From the NCBI GenBank assembly GCA_030765045.1, contig CM060962.1, positions 96,378,412 to 96,442,411 on the forward strand: 64,000 nt of DNA, read 5' to 3'. Position 1 is the stretch's first letter; the number at the start of each line of letters is the position of its first letter. The notes beneath the pieces were generated by a model that was given only the letters and a program-made list of their open reading frames with translations, did not search any database and was not told where the DNA came from. Positions 34,961 to 45,905 of the stretch are shown in pieces. The position numbers and the translations under genes are program-made. Source of the stretch: Tenodera sinensis (Eukaryota; Arthropoda; Insecta; Mantodea; Mantidae).

Positions 34961-36103
34961 AGGTGGGGAATAGCAGCTAGTTAGGTAAGCATCTCCAAAG
35001 AGACAAGGTTGGACATCCGTGGTCTATATGAAAGCATTGTCCATTCTGCAGGAACTGCACCAGTTTTCTAGTCGAGTTAAAATTTATTATCCAGTGTACT
35101 TGCTATGCATCCCCGAAACCCTCCAGCAAACATGGAACCGAAGTCAAAATCGGCTGCTTCTGTGGTCGGTTGGTTTAGCATGCTAACATTCAAATAAAGT
35201 GGTCTCAGGATCGATTCCCTGCTAGAGGATGTGCAGTTTTCTTCAACTCTGATTAATTCCCTTGCTTATTAGATTCTAGCAGTATGAATGAGAGAATAAG
35301 GCTTTATGCATATTTAATAGAAATATCAGGCCCTGGTGGGTAGATGATTTTTGACAACCAGAAGGCCAAGAAAAGTCAAAAGTCAAAAACTGAAATGGTG
35401 GATCTAAACAATTATTTGACAGGATTAAGAGATATGCTTATACTAAACCTCTAATGTTCCAATCACATTACCTTCTTTACCTTCTATCATTTATTCTTCC
35501 AAACGTTTATTTTTCCTTCTGCTCCATTCTAATTGAGATGATCTTTACAGAAATTGCAGCATTATGCATTTTGTTACACAAGGAATAGCAATAGTCACAT
35601 GTTTATGAACTGAAAGCCATGCACTGGCGTTAAAAATACGCCTTCCATACAATCGCAAGTGAATACTGATAGCATCTCAATGGAATGAAAAGCATTAAAC
35701 AATTCAAGCCGTTGATAAATACCTCAGATGACTAATGGCACAAAAAACTTGTTTGAAGAAATTGGGTACTATAAAGGGGTTGCATATTTTGTGGAGTATA
35801 ATTTCGTCCGTCGCGTAACATTTACCAGATATACATGATTTTAGAACAAATATTTTCTCAATGAAGAGAACTTATACTACTCTCTGAAAATTCAAGACCT
35901 AAATTTTACATATTTGTAATCTAAATATCTTTAATAAACGTGTTTTATTCGAAATCTTTAGAGGCCATTTTAGAAAATTGAAAATTTCGAAAAATGTTTC
36001 ATGTAAAACATGGTTTAGTGTAGGGACATCATCTTGAAGATCTTCACATCGCATTCTTCGAGTAGGCTTGTTGGTATTTAAGATACTTTTCGTTTTTGAG
36101 TTA

Positions 36104-36107
<4 letters not shown>
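34961..36107. other. Mostly featureless; one tRNA-like SINE scrap
   Basis: 35,160-35,225 has gtggtcggttggtttagcat (A-box-like) and ctcaggatcgattccctgc (B-box-like) about 35 bp apart, so an old tRNA-derived SINE is possible. No second copy was found in the window. The rest is unassigned. Confidence 0.35.

Positions 36108-36156
<49 letters not shown>
36108..36156. repeat. (TC)n microsatellite
   Basis: About 23 TC units with one TTTC interruption at the right end. Confidence 0.97.
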
Positions 36157-36161
<5 letters not shown>

Positions 36162-37816
36162 CCCACAAAACCTTTTCTAAAATGCTGTTTTAGTATTTAT
36201 CCCATAAAAATACATGTATCAATGTAGCACTGCATTAAAAATACAGACAAAAGTTTTATTAGTAACAACTAAAATTGGCAACTTCAAGAATGAATCTTAT
36301 TTTAAATACACCTCTATTTCTAACCCCTGCCCATTTCATTGAGTCACTGCCTCAGCGGTTTTATTTGCACTACCTCAACACCTCCAACAAGTCTTAATTC
36401 CTATTATTAGCATTATAAAAATCACCAGTATTCAATGACTTTAAGCTGCTGTATTATTTACACCTTTATAGGAGCTATAATCAATAAAAATAATTAAGGG
36501 TTTTAGGTTTTTAGCGATTATACACATTGTCCTCTGACATTGTTTTATTACGAAAATCTGAAGATAGTATTTAGTGTTTAGTATAAAAATTCCACGTGCA
36601 TGTGTCAGTAACCACGATGTTACACTAACTTACACTTCATAGTAACAGTTTCAATTTTAGAAAGGTCGTTCATTACTTCAACCTCGTATCTCCAATTGTT
36701 TTATAAATGCATACCTAAATAAAGTAACATTCTGAATTTGAGATCAAAATTCATAGCGACACAATATTCAAGAGTTATGTTTCTAATTAAATCGATTTGG
36801 AAACTATTTCAGGCATTTATACAGCTGCAATTAAATTATAATTACTCTCCCAGGTCCCATTAAACGGGGACACTGATATTCAGCTTTAAAGAAACAAGAT
36901 GCGGTAGTATCTTCGCCCCCTCATTTTCATAATCTTATTTATTTTATGCTCGTGGGCACTTCAAATATGGTATGTTTGAGTATTTGCCTTCGCTTTATGG
37001 ATTTTGAGGCGGGTAGTTTGGTGTGTTTTGTGCTGCCAAGATGTCGTCTCCGTTGCCCTAGGCTGTTGATTCTTTTCTAGGGGTGGTTTTTGCTGGTAGA
37101 TTAATAAATATTACGCAGCATTTGAACCATGGCTTTATTCACACTAGCTTATACCAACTCGCCTCACAGCTTCACACACTTGAGTCTTTCTGCCCCTAGA
37201 ATTAACTGACCCGATCCTTGTGCATCTAAGCTTTGCTATTAACGCTACCTCCCTTCGCTACGGCCAAACACCCGAGCAGTAGGGGGTGACTGCCGAATTT
37301 CTGTATAGCGTGACAAACGTCATGTCATCTCCCGCATCCTGTTTGTCTCCTTGTAATGCTGAATGAGGCGTTTCAAGACAGCTTGGTCGCTATTTACATT
37401 TGAGAACTCTACAAATGTAACTCCTTATCAGTAACATTTAAACACTTATTATACCTAAAACATTTACCTACATACAAATTATATCCTATCCTAGTGTACT
37501 ATACACATACGATGTATCGTTTCAGTTTTTCTTCAGCATTGCTAGCGAATCAAAATACACCATAATTTGGAGTTTTGATCTAATTCCTCTTGAATTTCCC
37601 CACACACACATTCCAAAATGAAAATTAACTGAAAGTGATGTTTAAATTTTTCGAGACAGAAAATTTGTTTAGTATTGTATGAAAAATATAATTGATCGGA
37701 ACAATTACAATTTTACTAATGCTAAAGCAAAATGTATATAAAATGTATCTTTGACACTGAATGAACAAATCAGTGATTTCTTATGCAACGAGTTTGAATA
37801 TGTCAACATATAACTT
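36157..37816. other. No recognisable feature
   Basis: AT-rich. A slightly GC-richer patch at 37,190-37,290 has no motif I recognise. Confidence 0.5.
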
Positions 37817-37843
37817 AAAAAAAAAAAAAAAAAAAAAAAAAAA
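37817..37843. repeat. 27-nt poly-A run beside a minus-strand SINE
   Basis: Pure A on the plus strand, hence poly-T at the 3' end of the S3 SINE when the SINE is read in its promoter direction. Confidence 0.97.
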
Positions 37844-38165
37844 GCAGCGGAACAGCCCTTCCCGCGCCAAGGCCCACCTCCCGACCTCTGCGTCCTCCCC
37901 TCTGCCCACTACAGGCGTCACGAGTAGGGTGCAGTACCGGAGGCTGGTACTTGGTCGAGGTCCCGGTCCCTCCCTGCCGGTTATGCGACCTTTGTGACCA
38001 GGACCGCTACTTCTTGATCAAGTAGCCCCTCAGGGACCTAACAAGGCTGAATCACCCCGGACCAGAACACCCACCAGGAGAAAATCCCCACGGCGGTACC
38101 CGGAATCGAACCCGGATCTCCCGCTTGGTAAGCAGCAGTGCTAACACCGCGCTAAGAGGACGACC
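37844..38165 (-). mobile_element. SINE family S3, best copy
   Basis: On the minus strand it starts aggtcgtcctcttagcgcgg (A-box region) and has agatccgggttcgattccgg (B box), then ggattttctcctggtgggtg, ttcagccttgttaggtccct, gggctacttgatcaagaagt, and ctcgtgacgcctgtagtggg. About 320 bp. The tail is poly-T on this strand. The plus-strand frame here is a shadow. The 14.5-kb copy confirms the body as a repeated unit. Confidence 0.85.
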
Positions 38166-39530
38166 TATTTCATTATTTCAACATTTTACTAATCGGTTCC
38201 ATACAAAACTCGTGTTTTATTCCTGTGATACATAAAATTCTGGGCAAGAAATACATTCATACAGGGTAACCATCCTTTTTTACATTAGGGCCCTACTCGC
38301 ACTTACCACATTCATAAGCACCGCTCTTAGCTAACCTACGAAATTTAAATCCTGCTCAGTGCACATTGTGATTTAGTTAACGGCGATATAAATTCGAAAT
38401 CAGCTTTTAAGAGCCTGAAAGGGCCTTTTGAAGTGTAATTAGTTTACAAGGAGGATACTGAAATGACAAAAATGTTGTTTATATAAAGAGAAATTGTAAT
38501 CGATTCAAATCTAAATCGTTTAAAGCTGGTATTGGTATAAATGGCCACGGATATTACTATTTATTTCCCCATCTCTGGGAGTGGTCTGAATTTCCAGAAA
38601 ATGGAAGATTTTGCTCCGAGAACAATGTGGCAGACCCCGCAGCGCGTATCACAGTAGGCCTTATCGGAGCTGGAATTTTTGAGGGGAATAAAAAATGGGC
38701 AACAGAGCGTAGCACTGGCAGACCACAGCGTCCCAAACAGTGACGTAGCATTCCAATTATGATAATTAGTGAGGGAGTATGACCGACATCTGTTCCTTCG
38801 TTGCATGCAACGGGATCCCTTTGTTTTAAATGAAAATGAGAAACCACCACCTCTATCAAATCCTGCCATCACAACAGCAGATGTCTTTGTAATTAGTCGT
38901 TTGCTACACGGTTTCGACATGATGCTGTTACCACCTTTCTTCCTATTCTAACAGCTATTCCCATTTCTTGCTTTGCCTATTGCTAACGTTTGTAGGTGGA
39001 TAACTCGAAAGAGCGATTTACAAAGCTATTTTTAAATTTAATGGAATGTACCATTGAAGATGCTATTTTCTATGAAGCTTTAATCCAAATTTTATCTTCC
39101 TAATTCCGTTTCGGTATAGCTTTTGCTTTACAAGTTACTAAACTTCATACATTAATTCTACTATCCTATGCACATCTCATTGCATGAAATTCTAATAATC
39201 TTTATTAGAAATATCAATTTTACTCACTATACGGTGTAAGTAATGGGTAAAGCAGATACATAGCAATACAGGGTAGGCACAGAATAAACGCTAAAAGAGA
39301 AAAACGGTGTATATAGCGAAGTAGTGCAACGAACTCACGACAGATGTATGCTTTCTGTAAGTATCTATTCAAAAAGTTTAATATTGTTCTTAATATTTTA
39401 ATGTTTTCACCTGTACAAGGATTGACGAGATGGAACAAAAACCGAAGGGTGATTTCATAAACCTCTACCAGTTGTCTACGCAAATATTTTGCAAATTAAT
39501 GAACATCTGTATTTCTTTAATCAAGAATAC
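38166..39530. other. No recognisable feature
   Basis: Overlapping frames of 100-119 codons at 38,557-38,920 (minus) and shorter ones nearby have no recognisable domain. The rest is AT-rich. Confidence 0.45.
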
Positions 39531-39542
39531 GTAACAGTTCAA

Positions 39543-39795
39543 GCCCGCCTCGATAGCGTGATGGTTAGCGTGTCTGCCTCACGTTCAAGAGGTCGCGAGT
39601 TCGAATCTCGCTTAGGGTAAGATATCCGGGTAAGGTTTTTTTCCGAGGTTTTCCCTACCCTGAGAAGACGAATGTCGGGTAACTTAAAGCTCCATGGACC
39701 TCGGGCTCATTTGAGCATCATTTCACCCATTTCATTTCATTCATTCGTCCGATATGACACAATGTTGGAGGAAGTTAATTAAAAAAAAAAAAAAG
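39543..39795 (+). mobile_element. SINE family S1, complete copy with 12-bp target duplication
   Basis: Nearly identical to the 19.6-kb copy: A box cgtgatggttagcgtgtctg, B box cgagttcgaatctcg, the ccctaccctgagaagacgaa phrase, ctccatggacctcgggctca, and a poly-A tail. The 12-bp sequence gtaacagttcaa flanks it perfectly at 39,531-39,542 and 39,796-39,807. The low divergence between the two copies suggests fairly recent activity. Confidence 0.95.
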
Positions 39796-39807
39796 GTAAC
39801 AGTTCAA

Positions 39808-40435
39808 CAGAAACTCTATTTTCCCCACGTGCCTGTTGTGCGAGGGGTCCCGGGAGCGACTCCCGGTTAAGGGTAGGCATTTTTCTCCAACCAAGATAAT
39901 TTAATATCCGCGCGTGCGTGCGTGCGTGCGTGGGCGAGATCTAATATATAAATCTCAAAGAAAAACAATTGTATAGGTAACGATAGGCAGTATGTTACAA
40001 AGGCAAAAGGTCGTTGGTATGGCCATTATAGTTAAGGCGAGGTATGAACTGAACAAGAACAAAATTCTCCCATTTTCACATAAAGAATGGAAGATTTCTG
40101 GCCATCATCCTGCCTCCGTTTATTTAGAGCCAAAATGTGATGGCAAAATAGTTAATAATGTAATCTGAGCCCCCGGTCCTGTGTATATTATTAAGGCACA
40201 GCATTAAAGCAACCTGTGCTGCTAAAATTATAAAGTGAAGGTCCTAAGCATTTTAATGAGCCAGTGTGAGGTCAGTGAACCTTATAGGTCATGCCTACTG
40301 TGAACATTTAGGTCAAGGTCAATGGAATTCCACTGAGAAGTCCGGATGAAATTTTTACACGCTTTATATTAGCTTCACATGTATGTGTGTTTAAAGTTGT
40401 TTGATAAACTTTCAGACACACACACACACACAACA
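39808..40435. other. Unassigned; small (GCGT)n and (CA)n tracts
   Basis: gtcccgggagcgactcccgg at 39,848-39,867 is a near-palindrome that could form a hairpin. (GCGT)n lies at 39,909-39,931 and (CA)n at 40,416-40,432. No element recognised. Confidence 0.45.
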
Positions 40436-40840
40436 GCTCTGATAAAACCCCGCCCACACCCGGCCCACCAACCGATACGTGCCAATCACCACCTTAGTCA
40501 GTGCAACAATGCCCCGCCCACCCCCATCATATAAGAGCGCCAACGGTCATTAACGGTCGTTTCCACATCCCCCTCTCTCTCTGCTTCCATATTTGAACTC
40601 TGACCAGTGCAGACAACGGATCGTCTGACCCTGAAGATGCCAAGCGCAGTACTTGGCGAAACGTTGGTATCTACAATGCCTTCTAGACCATGGCCTAGAA
40701 GCCCGAAAGAAAACATACCTAATAGTCAGAACACCGGCCGTGAAAGCCTAAATTTATACAAGATATTTATATATTGGATGACGGAGATACCCGGAGAAAG
40801 GACCTGCGAGGGACACGAGATTTCGGGGAAATGATTACGG
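40436..40840 (+). repeat. Unassigned element with a hammerhead-like core
   Basis: 40,631-40,662 reads ctgaaga, then a 6-bp stem (gccaag, 7-nt loop, cttggc), then gaaac. This fits the conserved CUGANGA and GAAA core of hammerhead ribozymes, apart from one unpaired base before the stem. No convincing stem I was found, so activity cannot be claimed. Similar phrases with gaaacgtt occur in dispersed repeats of many animals, including Penelope-like elements. The surrounding GC-rich text (cccgcccacccccatcatat) is not repeated in this window. Confidence 0.35.
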
Positions 40841-41040
40841 ATGAAGTTAACCCAGGGGCAGGAAGTCCACAACAGCTGATAGTGTAGTTAACACAGCAAT
40901 TGTAATCTAATACTGTTCCAAAAAAGTGATTTGAGAACTTTTTCGAACTCAGAGAATATAAAAATATTTCAAATTAAAAATTTTGAAAAAAAATTGATTA
41001 GACAAATTTGAGACTAAAAAGTTAAAAATAAATTACATTT

Positions 41041-41466
41041 TTAAAAAATTAACAAAAACACGAGTTTATAACAAAGCAAACTAACAGGTAGAAAATAATT
41101 TTTAAGCATGAAGAATTTGTTCCATAAAGTCAAGTAGTTCGTTATATTTCAAAATTTTGTAATAAGTTTTTATTTTAAACTAATTTATATTAACAAAATT
41201 ATACATTTTATTGTAAAAAAAAGCGTGGGGAGCTTTTTAGATATTTTTATCACATCTTTACACCAATTAACTATTTGTAATATTTGATGTCAGACACCCC
41301 ACGCTTTTTTGTTAATATAAATTAGTTTTTATTTTAAACTTATTACAAAAAACTTTGAAATATAATGAACTGCTTGACTTTATAGAACAAATTCTTCATA
41401 CTTAAAAATTATGTTCTACCTTTTAGTTCGGTTTGTTATAAAAGCGTGTTTTTGTTAGTTTTTTAA
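41041..41466. repeat. Long inverted repeat (foldback), arms 190 and 170 bp, 66-bp spacer
   Basis: Left arm 41,041-41,230 and right arm 41,297-41,466 are reverse complements with few differences. At the inner ends aagcgtgggg faces ccccacgctt; at the outer ends aacaaaaacacgagtttata faces a tataaaagcgtgtttttgtt-like phrase. The left arm has about 18 extra bases (atacattttattg area). A transcript would form a hairpin of roughly 170 bp. It is probably a foldback MITE; no target duplication was identified. Confidence 0.92.
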
Positions 41467-42488
41467 ACCTAGAATTTATATATCCTCAACATAATAGATA
41501 TCCAGCTTTCACCATAAACCGACCTTTTTAGTGTGTGTGGGCATTTCTTTTCCTACGAAAGCTGTATCTGAACATCAACAGCACTTCACCTTACAACTTT
41601 GGTGTTTGAGGATAAAAGCTTTCCGAACATTTGAAAAGCCTACTAACATTTTAGTTGGAAAATATTTGTAGTATTAGGTATAAAAACGGCTCAAAGTTTA
41701 ATTACTAAGAAAGTCAAGGCCAATATCTACTGGAGAAGAAAGAGTTAATGTTGAAGCCTATCACGATGTAAAATAAGTAATAATTTGGAATTCAACATTT
41801 TCTTTTGCGTTTCATTTCCCTGGGATTTCAAGTAGTATGTTTCAAAGCTATTTTAACCTAGTTTAGTTTCTCAGCAGCTTGGTGTACTCTTGAGCAAGGT
41901 TCTCCATTGTTCCACCTTTTTCATACAGAAATCTATTATTGCGTTGCTACACAAATAAAAATATTTAGACTTATCAACTATTTGTTGTAATAAACAACTT
42001 TGAGATTTACTGACGTGCACTAAAATAAAATGGGCAAAGATAATCCGTTGGGCACACTTAATAGACTATTTGGGCCACGGTCAATGAAGCTCTATGTTTG
42101 TAGCTAAATTTTTTATCGCTGTTGAAAAGTGGATGTTTCTTAAGGGCACATTGTAGTTTCTGATGTAATTTTTTTTCCCCTTTTACTATTAAAATCTCGA
42201 TTCCTCTGCGCATCCATTGATATACAATACATAGGTTTTTGTAGATTTTGGAGATCTAAAAATCGCACTTAAATAGCATGCTGCACCTACCACGTTCTTT
42301 TCTGGCGGTTTAGTTTGTTATGTTCTCCCGTAATTTGTTTTCTAGACACCTAGGTACCATTTTCTCCCAAACTGTATCTAGGAAGCCCAAATTTCTGAGT
42401 TACTAAAGCAGCACATGAACTTTAAAATGAGTGGTGCAGTTTTGCCATATTTTACATTAATTTATAAGCTACATTACTGCAAAAAATG

Positions 42489-42546
<58 letters not shown>

Positions 42547-42982
42547 GTACCTATATAAACAGCAATTGTCATTAGAATTTTGAAACTCTAATCCACTCAT
42601 TTTATCAGAAATACTACTTTCTGGCTTTACCGTAAGTTTAAACTTACTAGAACAGAGGGTTAAATAAGTGCAGCTAAGTGTACATCAATATACCAACATT
42701 ATTTTCTGTGCATTAACCACATGGATGTCGCATGCCTTTCTTTAAATCTACAAACTTGATTTTGACATATTCTACCCTAAGTACTGTGCAATGCGTAGTG
42801 CAAGGATTGTGATGGTTTAAGTGATGTTCATATTACAATACTGACAGTTTTATGTAGGTCAGTATATTCTATTAGCAAGTCACGTACTGCGCAATCAACT
42901 TTATACCTATATATAAACTGGAGGTCAATGCAATGGTACGGCACTTCATATTATGTGGGTATAACTGGCATTATTTAAAACA
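41467..42982. other. Featureless apart from a 50-T run
   Basis: T runs from 42,493 to 42,542. The rest is AT-rich with no recognised motif. Confidence 0.5.
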
Positions 42983-43265
42983 GGGCCTCTCAAAGCTTAA
43001 AATCGCACTGGGTGCACTCCAAGGTGCAGCTTCATTGCACCGTGCATCGTGGCGACTCGATTAAGCTCGCCTCGACTAACGCGCTGTGGAGCGAGTACGC
43101 CTGTATTAAGACGGCTCGCTTATCAGTGAAACCGATACACACTAATACAAATACCTATCTAATAATGAAGCAACCTGCTCCAAAGGAAGTAAACAATGTC
43201 GAATGCTTTACTGTTTTGAAAGTCGTGACGATAGAGCCAAATATCTCATCTGCAGTTATATAATT
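42983..43265 (+). mobile_element. Possible hAT element 5' end
   Basis: cagggcctctcaaagc at about 42,982 resembles the cagggg-type 5' termini of many hAT elements. It is followed by GC-rich text (gctcgcctcgactaacgcgc) and by a short frame ending MKQPAPKEVNNVECFTV, the kind of N-terminal start seen in hAT transposases. No matching 3' end or target duplication was found; the piggyBac remnant follows instead. Confidence 0.35.
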
Positions 43266-43344
43266 ATATGTGTGCGAAAATCTGTTGAAAGACACTAAGG
43301 GATAAACGCAGAAACATGTGGCGAAACCATAGGGGAAGCTAGAG

Positions 43345-44035
43345 AAAAAGAATTAAAAGAGGTCTCTAAAAATGTTCTTTCGCGTATCTCGAATGTTATG
43401 CTTCGATGACAAGTCTGATCAACAGGCACGAAAAGCAAATGACAAACTGACACCTATAAGGAACTTATGGGAACAGTGGGCGGAAATGCTTGCAAATTAC
43501 ACAATCCTGGATCAAACGTAACTTGATGAACAACTGGTGAGTTTGAGAGATTGCTGTCCCTTTATACAATATATTCCCAGTGAACCGCCAAAGATGGAAT
43601 AAAGATATAGACACTGTGCGACAGTGTTTCATATGCTCTAAAAGCACAAATTTACGCAGGGAAACTACCAGGCATATAATGTGAGAAACACCAAGGTATG
43701 GATGTTATGGATCTGACTTATGAGCTAAGAGGACAGAATGTCACATGTACCAATTTATTACATCCTATATTTTGGACTAAGCACTTCTCAAAACGAAAAT
43801 TACGCTTTTGGGGACAATGAAAAAAGAACAAAAACAGCTACCTAGTTTATCAAGCAAAGAAGAGCCCCACAGTTCAAAGTTCTTTCACAAAAGAACGTCT
43901 GACTTCCTTAACTTCCCGGCCATCCCAATGCGTTCGTGTATACTTCCATGATCTAGACACTTTATTGCTCTGGCGAGCTTCACGTTCTAAAACCCCTGGT
44001 TACTTACGTGAGTAGCAACATGCACTATGAGTACT
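43345..44035 (+). pseudogene. piggyBac-type transposase pseudogene
   Basis: Decayed transposase of the piggyBac family (cut-and-paste, TTAA target). From 43,372 the frame reads LCFDDKSDQQARKANDKL, then IRNLWEQWAEML, a stop, then LDEQLVSLRDCCPFIQYIPS, matching the family's 'DEQLVPFRGRCPFRQYIPSKP' region with its first catalytic Asp kept. After a frameshift near 43,603 it reads LCDSVSYALKAQIYAGKLPG and DLTYELRGQNVTCTNLL. In active members the latter phrase has Asp after TC (TCDN); here it is Thr, so the second catalytic Asp is lost. Further frame changes and stops follow up to about 44,035. Terminal repeats and TTAA sites were not located. The N-terminus is missing. Confidence 0.88.
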
Positions 44036-44852
44036 AACGTTTTTAAGTTGTGTTTTAAGTGCGTGCATCTGCTTTGACACATTCCTGGTATTCCTCATCG
44101 TCAGGAGGCTTCAATTCGTGAACTATACTCAATCTGTAGTTTCAATTTTCGAAACTTAACAGCTATATGGGCAGAGACTTTTGGAGTATCCACTTGCTGT
44201 GCAAATTGTCTTAACAGACCGCTATGGAGAGCGTACCATGATGAACTAATTTCCTCAATTTCTCCCTCTTAGAACATTTCCCTTTTCTCTTCTTAGATTT
44301 GTCGTTTAGCGATCATAAATGTATTGACTAAACGTCCAGCAAGTTTCTCTACCTGGACACAATCACAAGGAAATTTCTCCTGAAATTGTCTACACACGTG
44401 TCTACACATAGAACTTCTTTCCTCTAGAGTACATTTTTCGGCAGGTACTTCATTAGGATAGTAACAAGACAAAAATAGCAAGAATAATATGAGTACTCTA
44501 ACGCAATTCGCAAACAACCCTTATGTCGGATATACATAATGAACAAAGTGGTATTTACAATTCAAACTGCATGCTAAAACTGACTGTGTAAGAGTATAAC
44601 ACAGCTGATAAACGTAGCCTTCAGCGGGTCATTTCCAATAGCGCGTGGCGGAAAGACGCCGAGGTCACGCATATAGCGGTCTGTGTCCCCGCAATAGAAC
44701 AAATGCACCCATTAACGGTGGGACAATCAACAATTGGAATCCTCGAGTAATTTTTTGAGGCAATTACAGTAGGCGAGACTTCAAACATTTGTACTTTCTC
44801 TTTGGTACCATAGTTACGATATAATGCTACAGAATTTTACCATAATACCGCA
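44036..44852. other. Mostly unassigned; one small cysteine-rich frame
   Basis: A 74-codon minus-strand frame at 44,293-44,517 has a hydrophobic start and several Cys (see findings). It may be chance. Part of this stretch may also belong to the decayed piggyBac element. Confidence 0.35.
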
Positions 44853-45060
44853 ATTTTTTTTTTTAATTAACGTCCTCCAACATTATGTCATATCGGACGA
44901 ATGAATGAAATGAAATGGGTGAAATGATGCTCAAATGAGCCTGAGGTCCATGGAGCTTTAAGTTACCCGACATTCGTCTTCTCAGGGTAGGGAAAACCTC
45001 GGAAAAAACCTTACCCAGATAACTTACCCTAAGCGAAATTCGAACTCGCGACCTCGCAAT
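44853..45060 (-). mobile_element. SINE family S1, 5'-truncated copy
   Basis: On the minus strand it runs from gaggtcgcgagttcgaattt (B box) through the body to an A tail (T-run at 44,854-44,864 on the plus strand). The A box and tRNA 5' half are missing, so the copy stops inside the tRNA-derived head. The sequence cgcaat occurs at both edges and may be a short target duplication. Confidence 0.9.
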
Positions 45061-45299
45061 CCTGAAAATATTTAATGGAATAGGTATTACAATGTTTGTG
45101 AATATGAAGATTCCGCACACCTCCGCAATAACCTTTACCTCTTGTAAAAGACACAGGGTCGGCGAACCTCAAGAAAAATTATAAAATATCGGCCGAGTGA
45201 TCTTTCATGTTAGCAGGCGTAAGTCTCCCTCTTCTTACAATTTTTAACCATTCCTACTAACGAGCTTGATTACAGGGACAAATAAAACACGAGGGATGG
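45061..45299. other. No recognisable feature
   Basis: Unassigned sequence between a SINE and an AT-rich tandem block. Confidence 0.4.
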
Positions 45300-45905
45300 T
45301 AAAAAATAAAAATAAAATAATCTGCACAATAATCATGACACCTAATTACTTAAAGCAGGGCTAATATGTCAGATTTTTAACATTTATTCATTCTGCACAT
45401 TCATACATACAACACACTTTACAGATAAAGTTATAAAAATACAAATTAATATTATATATAACAAATTATAAAATAGGGGAAAAAATTTTATTGTATATAA
45501 CAAGAATAAGGGAGGGAAAAAAAGAACAAGATAAAAACAAAAAACAAATAACATTTCACACATAACCACTCTCAAAAATACAAATACTACTGAACAATAG
45601 TATTATTCTACACAATCATGATACAATAAAATTTCCAAATAAATTTACAAAGGAAACTAACTTTTTATATAAATACATAATTTAAGGGATAAAAATAAAA
45701 TTAAAACAAATTTATCTCCTCACTACAACAAAATAAAACAAAACAACATTTCATACATACCAACATCACTCTCATAAAACTACAACTACTACTAAACAAT
45801 GGACAAATACGTAAAATTAAATTATTAATTAATATTACATACACTTATTAATTATATTAAATATTTATTATAATTATTTTATCATAATTAATTTACTATT
45901 ATGAG
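45300..45905. repeat. A/C-rich block with an old ~195-bp tandem duplication
   Basis: The phrases taacatttcacacataacca, then actctcaaaaatac, then aaatactactgaacaat near 45,548-45,600 recur as caacatttcatacataccaa, actctcataaaac and aactactactaaacaat near 45,743-45,800. The plus strand is strongly A-rich and G-poor. Hydrophobic minus-strand frames here only reflect this base bias. Confidence 0.55.

Noticed and set aside
45384..45575. Hydrophobic 63-codon frame as a membrane peptide
   Set aside because: Complement of an A/C-rich, G-poor strand, which encodes Phe/Leu/Ile by bias alone.
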